Assembly (NCBI GenBank): GCA_947361355.1
Contig: CANAIR010000016.1
Coordinates: 1 to 37,897, forward strand
DNA from: an uncultured Clostridium sp.
Lineage (GTDB): Bacteria; Bacillota; Clostridia; TANB77; CAG-465
Reading direction: 5' to 3'
Length of the DNA: 37,897 nucleotides
The notes under the pieces are model-generated. The model had not been told where the DNA came from, did no database searches, and saw only the letters and a program-made list of their open reading frames with translations. A program made the translations under genes and the position numbers. Of this stretch, positions 32,268 to 37,897 are shown piece by piece (the stretch's first letter is position 1; each line of letters starts with the position of its first letter).

Positions 32268-32297
32268 ATGAATGCACTACACAGTTTATGGGCATAA
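32268..32297 (+). CDS. Leader peptide, copy 2 (9 codons)
   Basis: ATG at 32268 encodes MNALHSLWA with the L-H pair at residues 4-5 as in the other copies. The ribosome site is degraded (ATGTGG in place of AGGAGG). The A-T-rich segment that separates ORF and hairpin in copies 1 and 3 is deleted here. Confidence 0.3.
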   Translation: MNALHSLWA

Positions 32298-32308
32298 ATA
32301 TGTGAAAA

Positions 32309-32346
32309 CCTAGTTAAAGGAGATGAATTTCTTTAGCTAGGTTTTT
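32309..32346 (+). terminator. Conserved leader hairpin, copy 2
   Basis: CCTAGTTAAAG (32309-32319) pairs with CTTTAGCTAGG (32331-32341) with one G-U pair, then five Ts. Confidence 0.7.
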
Positions 32347-32548
32347 GGTACTTTAACTAGTGAACAAAAAAATAAAAAATGTAATATAACTGAAATAAAG
32401 TGGAAGTAATAACAGAAGTAAGAAAATTAATAAAAATGTGTAAAAATTGAAACTGATTTCCAGTGACTATTAAAAAATAATAGTATAGAACAAAAAAATA
32501 TAGGAAAAAATAATAAAAAGAATATGTAAAAATAAGAGGTGAAGTATA

Positions 32549-33363
32549 TGAAAATAAATAAAGAAAAAATAAGTAAAAAATAAGAATAAAAACTTTTTTA
32601 TAAAACCAACCCTAGTGGCGGTATATCATTAGTAGTACTTGTGATAACAATTATAGTGGTAATAATACTTGTAGCCACTGTGATTATTTCACTGTAAAAT
32701 AATAATCCGATGCGTGAGGCAAATAAAACAAGATAAGAAAGTGATGTAGCAAATATGCAGGAATATTTACAAATACAGTAGGAAAAATTATGGCAGAAAA
32801 ACAGGATATAATACAAATGGATGCAAAGAAGTTAAATAGTGTAACAACAGGTGTAAAAAAACAGTAGCAGATAAAGTGCAAAAAGATAAGGTTGAACTTA
32901 CAAGTATATCACAAGCGCAGGATAAGAGTGCAATGGCATGGTTAGAGGATAATAAAAGTATTTTAGTAATAGCATAAAAAGAAAAAATAGTTGCTAATAC
33001 TAATTGTTATGAGTTATTTTGTGAGTATTCTGGATTAACAGAAGTGGAAAATATAGAATCATTAGATACTTCTCAAGAGGAGAATATGAGTCGTTTGTTT
33101 GTTTCATATAATAATTTAAAAAATTTTAATACATCAAATGTAACAGATTTATCCAAAATGTTCTAAGAAGCTACAAAACTTAATACAATTATAACTATAA
33201 AAGCTAAAACATCAAAGTGTAGTAACTGTTTAATAATGCTGCAACTGATCCTAATGCAAAGATAGTTTTAAATTATAATTTTGTAGTGTCTGGTTATATA
33301 AATAGCATGTTAGATACAAAATCAGATAATTCAAATGTAGTTAAGGGAGTTCAAATAGATTAA
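32549..33363 (+). pseudogene. Decayed prepilin-like / BspA-like (DUF285) surface protein gene, copy 2
   Basis: ATG at 32549 (AAGAGGTGAAG upstream) gives only 11 codons before TAA. In another frame, directly after the 23-bp repeat, lies G-G-I-S-L-V-V-L-V-I-T-I-I and N-N-N-P-M-R-E-A-N-K, the same prepilin-like start as copy 1, broken by TAA codons after I-I-S-L and after N-K-T-R. Further on are S-A-M-A-W-L-E, V-E-N-I-E-S-L-D-T-S and T-S-N-V-T-D-L-S-K-M-F, again DUF285-like, ending T-K-S-D-N-S-N-V-V like copy 1 (T-K-S-E-N-S-N-V-V). At least four stops plus frameshifts. It sits between tpiA and gpmI, splitting the glycolytic cluster. Confidence 0.8.
32592..32614 (+). repeat. 23-bp repeat, solo copy in the decayed gene
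   Basis: Matches the inverse of 945-967 at 22 of 23 positions (one C to T). It lies, as in copy 1, between the charged N-terminus and the G-G-I-S-L segment. No partner copy is found within the surrounding kilobases. Confidence 0.85.
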
Positions 33364-33408
33364 AATATAAACATTTTTTTAGAAATAAATATAAATTTAA
33401 AAAATATA

Positions 33409-33446
33409 AAAATTAGTAAATTGAGATATTTTATTTACTAATTTTT
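33409..33446 (+). terminator. Terminator after decayed surface gene copy 2
   Basis: AAATTAGTAAAT (33410-33421) pairs with ATTTACTAATTT (33433-33444), then T-run. It isolates gpmI from upstream transcription. Confidence 0.85.
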
Positions 33447-33494
33447 CGCTTTTTATAAAAAAATAATAAAATAATAGCAAAAAAAATAGATATC

Positions 33495-33523
33495 TTGTTA
33501 TTTAAATTAAAAAGTGATATAAT
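33495..33523 (+). promoter_or_regulatory. Promoter of gpmI
   Basis: TTGTTA at 33495-33500, TATAAT at 33518-33523, 17-base spacer. Confidence 0.65.
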
Positions 33524-33558
33524 AGGTATTGTTAAAGTAGAAAGTGAAGTGTAAATGT

Positions 33559-35094
33559 ATGAAAGATAAACAATATTTACTAATGATAATGGATGGTGTA
33601 GGATTAAATGATGAGGAAAAAGGAAATGCTTTTAAATTAGCTAATACACCAAATTTAGATAGATATATATCTATGTATCCAAATACTTATGTTTCAACTA
33701 GTGGACTTGCAGTAGGTCTTCCAGAAGGACAAATGGGTAACTCAGAAGTAGGACATACAAATATAGGTGCTGGAAGAATAGTATATCAAGAGCTTACAAG
33801 AATTTCAAAGGAAATAGAAGATGAAAATTTTTATAATAATGCAGAATTAAAAAAAGCTTTTTCAAATGTAAAAAGTAACAATTCATCTTTGCATATAATG
33901 GGACTTGTATCAGATGGTGGAGTTCACTCACACATTGATCACTTATATGCTATACTTAAAATGGCAAAAATAGAAAATATAGATAAAGTATATATTCATG
34001 CAATATTAGATGGAAGAGACACTCCTCCAACATCAGCAGTAGAATATTTAAAAAAATTAGAAGAAAAAATAAGAGAAATAGGAATTGGAAAAATTGCTAC
34101 ACTATCAGGAAGATATTATGCAATGGATAGAGATAATAGGTGGGAGAGAGTAAAACTTGCATATGATGCAATGACAAAGGGTGAAGGAAATATGTTTAAA
34201 ACAGTACAAAAAGCTGTTGAAACATCTTACGAATCACAAGAATTTGATGAATTTGTAAAGCCTATTGTTATAGTTGATGAACAAAATTTACCAATTGCAA
34301 CTGTAAATAGTAATGATTCTGTTATATTTTTTAATTTTAGACCAGATAGAGCAAGGCAAATAACAAAAGCATTTGTAAATGATAATTTTAATGAATTTGA
34401 AAGAAAAAAAATAGAAAATCTTACATTTGTTACTATGACTCAATATGATGAGAGTATTAAAAATGTAAGTGTAGCGTATAAGCCACAAGTTTTAAAAAAT
34501 ACTTTAGGAGAATATTTATCAAGTTTAGGTTATACTCAATTAAGAGTAGCTGAAACAGAAAAATATGCTCATGTTACTTTTTTCTTTAATGGTGGAGAGG
34601 AAAAAATATATAATGGAGAAGCAAGGGAATTAGTGCCATCACCTAAGGTTGCTACATATGATTTAAAACCAGAAATGTCTGCATATGAAATAACTGAAAA
34701 AGTTGTAGAAGCAATAGATAAAAAAGCTTACGATGTAATCATAATGAATTATGCTAATGGAGATATGGTAGGTCATACAGGAAATTTAGATAAAGCAATT
34801 GAAGCAGTTGAAGCATTAGATAAATGTGTTGGAAAAGTAATATCAAAAATAGAAGAAGTTAATGGAGAAGCAATAATTACAGCAGATCATGGAAATTGTG
34901 AATTAATGCTTGATCTAAAAACAGGCGAACCAATAACTTCCCATTCTACATTTGATGTACCTTTTATTGTAATATCAAATAGGGTGAAGTCTTTAAATGA
35001 TGGTAGATTATGTGATATTGCACCTACATTACTTGATATGATGGGAGAGAAAGTGCCAGAAGAAATGACAGGCAAAAGTTTAATAGAAATATAA
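33559..35094 (+). CDS. gpmI: 2,3-bisphosphoglycerate-independent phosphoglycerate mutase
   Basis: Converts 3-phosphoglycerate to 2-phosphoglycerate using two manganese ions. About 511 aa from ATG 33559; an in-frame GTG at 33544 would add five residues. D12 in M-D-G-V-G and catalytic S62 in G-N-S-E-V-G-H are present, as are D-G-R-D-T-P-P, F-N-F-R-P-D-R-A-R-Q, and A-D-H-G-N-C-E with H-S-T at the metal site near the end. The ribosome site is weak (GTGAAG). It has its own promoter because the upstream tpiA is now separated by the relic and a terminator. Confidence 0.96.
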   Translation: MKDKQYLLMIMDGVGLNDEEKGNAFKLANTPNLDRYISMYPNTYVSTSGLAVGLPEGQMGNSEVGHTNIGAGRIVYQELTRISKEIEDENFYNNAELKKAFSNVKSNNSSLHIMGLVSDGGVHSHIDHLYAILKMAKIENIDKVYIHAILDGRDTPPTSAVEYLKKLEEKIREIGIGKIATLSGRYYAMDRDNRWERVKLAYDAMTKGEGNMFKTVQKAVETSYESQEFDEFVKPIVIVDEQNLPIATVNSNDSVIFFNFRPDRARQITKAFVNDNFNEFERKKIENLTFVTMTQYDESIKNVSVAYKPQVLKNTLGEYLSSLGYTQLRVAETEKYAHVTFFFNGGEEKIYNGEARELVPSPKVATYDLKPEMSAYEITEKVVEAIDKKAYDVIIMNYANGDMVGHTGNLDKAIEAVEALDKCVGKVISKIEEVNGEAIITADHGNCELMLDLKTGEPITSHSTFDVPFIVISNRVKSLNDGRLCDIAPTLLDMMGEKVPEEMTGKSLIEI

Positions 35095-35109
35095 TAATGA
35101 GGTGAAAAT

Positions 35110-36024
35110 ATGCCAAGAAAAACTAGAGAAGATTTTGAGACTGAATCTGCTTGGAGAACATATGATTTAGTTACACCAAAAGAAGATGAAATAGAAGAGG
35201 AAGATGAGTTTCCTACTGAAGTTATAATATATTATGTTTGTAAAAATCCAAAATGTGATTTCATAAAAAAACAAAAGGTAGTTATAACAAATAGTGAGTT
35301 AGAACAAATAAAAGAAGAACTTCCAAATGGAAAATGTCCAAATTGTGGTGGGCATGGATTTAAATTGTTAAATAAAGAAGAATATGAAAAAGAAGAGAAA
35401 AGAATAAAAAAATTAAAAAGTAGTAAAAAGGAAGAAGAAGAAAAAAAATATAAGGAAGAGTCAGTAATTGAAGCAAAATCTCTACTTGAAGAGGCTCAAG
35501 AAGATATAAAAGAATTATATGAAGATTTAAGACAAAAGCTAGAAAGAAAAGATATTACACCAGAATGTTTTGTAACACTATTTTATAATATTTCTTTTGA
35601 TATAATGAATAGTGTGAATAAATCTTATAGAAAAAATTACTATGCAGGACTTATAGACTTAAAAAGTGAGAGAAAAACTATTTTAGAAATGGGAAAAATC
35701 ATACTTGACTTATATAATATTGAAGAAGATGAAATAGATATTATACAAAATTATAATAAAGAAGATGTAAATTATAAAGTTATATATGATACATATTATT
35801 CTAAATACGAACTTGGTGTAGAACAAGATTTTGAAGATTATAAAATGGAAACAAGGCTTGATAATTATATAAATGAAATAGAAAGAAAAAGGAAGCTAGA
35901 AGAAAAAAATATAAATAAAACAATGGATAAAGCTAAAAAGAATGCTGATAAAAGACAAGATAAAGAAGAAAATAGTTTTTTAAAAAGTCTAAATCAGTAT
36001 GTTAACAAAATAGAGAAAATGTAA
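35110..36024 (+). CDS. Zinc-ribbon and coiled-coil protein of unknown function
   Basis: 304 aa, 15 bases after gpmI with TGAGGTGAAA upstream. Residues about 40-85 hold a zinc-ribbon-like pair, V-C-K-N-P-K-C then K-C-P-N-C-G-G-H-G. Residues 88-125 are an uninterrupted Lys/Glu helix, followed by a compact helical domain (about 125-230, with T-P-E-C-F-V-T-L-F-Y-N-I) and a second charged coiled coil to the end. No membrane span. It lies between gpmI and eno in the same direction and is probably co-transcribed with gpmI. I do not recognise the family. Confidence 0.65.
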   Translation: MPRKTREDFETESAWRTYDLVTPKEDEIEEEDEFPTEVIIYYVCKNPKCDFIKKQKVVITNSELEQIKEELPNGKCPNCGGHGFKLLNKEEYEKEEKRIKKLKSSKKEEEEKKYKEESVIEAKSLLEEAQEDIKELYEDLRQKLERKDITPECFVTLFYNISFDIMNSVNKSYRKNYYAGLIDLKSERKTILEMGKIILDLYNIEEDEIDIIQNYNKEDVNYKVIYDTYYSKYELGVEQDFEDYKMETRLDNYINEIERKRKLEEKNINKTMDKAKKNADKRQDKEENSFLKSLNQYVNKIEKM

Positions 36025-36063
36025 CATTAATAGTATAAGTTATATAAAAATCAAAGTTATATT

Positions 36064-36086
36064 CTACATAATAAATTTTTATGTAG
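36064..36086 (+). other. Hairpin in the eno 5' region
   Basis: CTACATAA can pair with TTATGTAG (7-base loop) about 45 bases before the eno start. It has no T-run, so it is not a typical terminator; it might be an operator or a transcript-stabilising stem. Confidence 0.35.
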
Positions 36087-36113
36087 TTAATATAAAAAAT
36101 ATATAAAATGTAA

Positions 36114-37445
<1,332 letters not shown>

Positions 37446-37464
37446 TAAAATATATTAAATAAAT

Positions 37465-37497
37465 AAGTGTCTAAGAATAGTTTTAGACACTTTTTTT
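37465..37497 (+). terminator. Terminator after eno
   Basis: AAGTGTCTAA pairs with TTAGACAC plus TT (8-base loop) followed by seven Ts. Confidence 0.9.
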
Positions 37498-37629
37498 ACA
37501 TTTTGCTAAAAAAATGCATTAAATTGTCATATAAATATTGAAAAATAAAAAAGGATGATATAAAATATAATTAGATAAAAATAAGAATATAAAAATTAAA
37601 AAAATATGTAAACAAAAGGAGGTAAAAAT

Positions 37630-37662
37630 ATGATAAGTCTACACAAAAGTGCTATGTGTTAA
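37630..37662 (+). CDS. Leader peptide, copy 3 (10 codons)
   Basis: ATG at 37630 follows a perfect AAAGGAGGT with six bases spacing and encodes MISLHKSAMC. Its last codons lie in a small stem, TGCTAT with ATAGCA (37650-37669). Of the three leaders this has the strongest translation signal, and its downstream gene is the only one that looks intact. Confidence 0.5.
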   Translation: MISLHKSAMC

Positions 37663-37722
37663 GATAGCATTAATTTGTTATACAAATTTTGTAAAAAATG
37701 TAAATAAAAAAATGATTTTTAG

Positions 37723-37759
37723 CCTAGTTAAAGGAAGTGGATTTCTTTAACTAGGTTTT
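37723..37759 (+). terminator. Conserved leader hairpin, copy 3
   Basis: CCTAGTTAAAG (37723-37733) pairs perfectly with CTTTAACTAGG (37745-37755), followed by TTTT. It lies 50 bases before the start of the prepilin-like gene. Confidence 0.75.
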
Positions 37760-37807
37760 GTGCGTATAAAAATGAAATGTCTAATTGGTGTAATAGGAGG
37801 AATACAA

Positions 37808-37897
37808 ATGTCATTAAAAGAAAAAAAATATGGATATAAAAACGGAGTAACATTAATGATACTAGTAATAACAATAATATTAATTATGCTACTATCA
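37808..37897 (+). CDS. Prepilin-like surface protein, N-terminus only (3' end outside window)
   Basis: ATG at 37808 behind ATAGGAGG. The 30 visible residues are a charged start (MSLKEKKYGYKN) followed by G-V-T-L-M-I-L-V-I-T-I-I and a hydrophobic run. This is the G-I-T-L-type prepilin-like N-terminus common in gut Clostridia surface proteins. The Glu normally at position 5 after the cleavage glycine of true type IV pilins is not present. Compared with the two decayed copies, the frame is intact and the 23-bp repeat is missing. The C-terminal domain lies outside the window. Confidence 0.7.
   Translation, partial: MSLKEKKYGYKNGVTLMILVITIILIMLLS

Overview
The window is very AT-rich, coding-dense bacterial chromosome with strong AGGAGG ribosome sites, TTGACA/TATAAT promoters and hairpin-plus-T terminators. 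Several genes start with TTG. Together with monoderm-type wall hydrolases, a PrgI-type secretion protein and surface proteins carrying a G-[IV]-[ST]-L prepilin-like N-terminus, this points to a low-GC Bacillota, probably a gut Clostridia lineage. The species is not identifiable from sequence alone.

Layout. (1) 1-3674: the 3' end of a GLUG-repeat surface protein, an SSB-like gene, and a decayed prepilin/BspA-like surface gene behind a structured leader. (2) 3724-4230: a minus-strand M23 endopeptidase. (3) 4404-24446: a roughly 20 kb plus-strand locus for a type IV secretion (T4SS)-like machine. It holds three VirB2/TrbC-like pilins (one an internal tandem duplication), a PrgI/VirB3-like protein, a VirB4 apparently divided into a membrane-anchored N-terminal protein and a separate ATPase, and a VirB6-like protein divided into two adjacent genes. 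It also holds seven single-span small or medium proteins (several VirB8/NTF2-like in size and layout), a membrane-anchored M15 peptidase, an unknown 522-aa protein, a 1353-aa enzyme with four predicted wall-cutting domains, and an S1-domain RNA-binding protein. A strong terminator closes it. No relaxase, VirD4-type coupling protein, VirB11, integrase or att site was seen in the window. (4) 24529-28397: small singleton genes, including a winged-helix protein, with good promoters and terminators. (5) 28534-37445: a glycolytic cluster, gapA-pgk-(membrane protein)-tpiA-gpmI-(zinc-ribbon/coiled-coil protein)-eno, interrupted between tpiA and gpmI by a second decayed prepilin/BspA-like gene. (6) 37604-37897: a third copy of the leader followed by the start of an apparently intact prepilin-like gene cut by the window edge.

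How it fits together. The T4SS genes have all the parts expected to build an envelope-spanning channel and a pilus and to open the peptidoglycan, but nothing here that selects or processes DNA. Substrate and purpose (DNA uptake, protein export, adhesion, or transfer using parts encoded elsewhere) are open. Separately, three dispersed copies of a leader, each with a 9-12 codon ORF and a conserved CCTAGTTAAAG hairpin, sit in front of prepilin-like surface genes. A 23-bp sequence is found exactly at the junction of the two decayed copies and, inverted, at the stop codon of the GLUG gene. This suggests a mobile or recombining family of surface genes.
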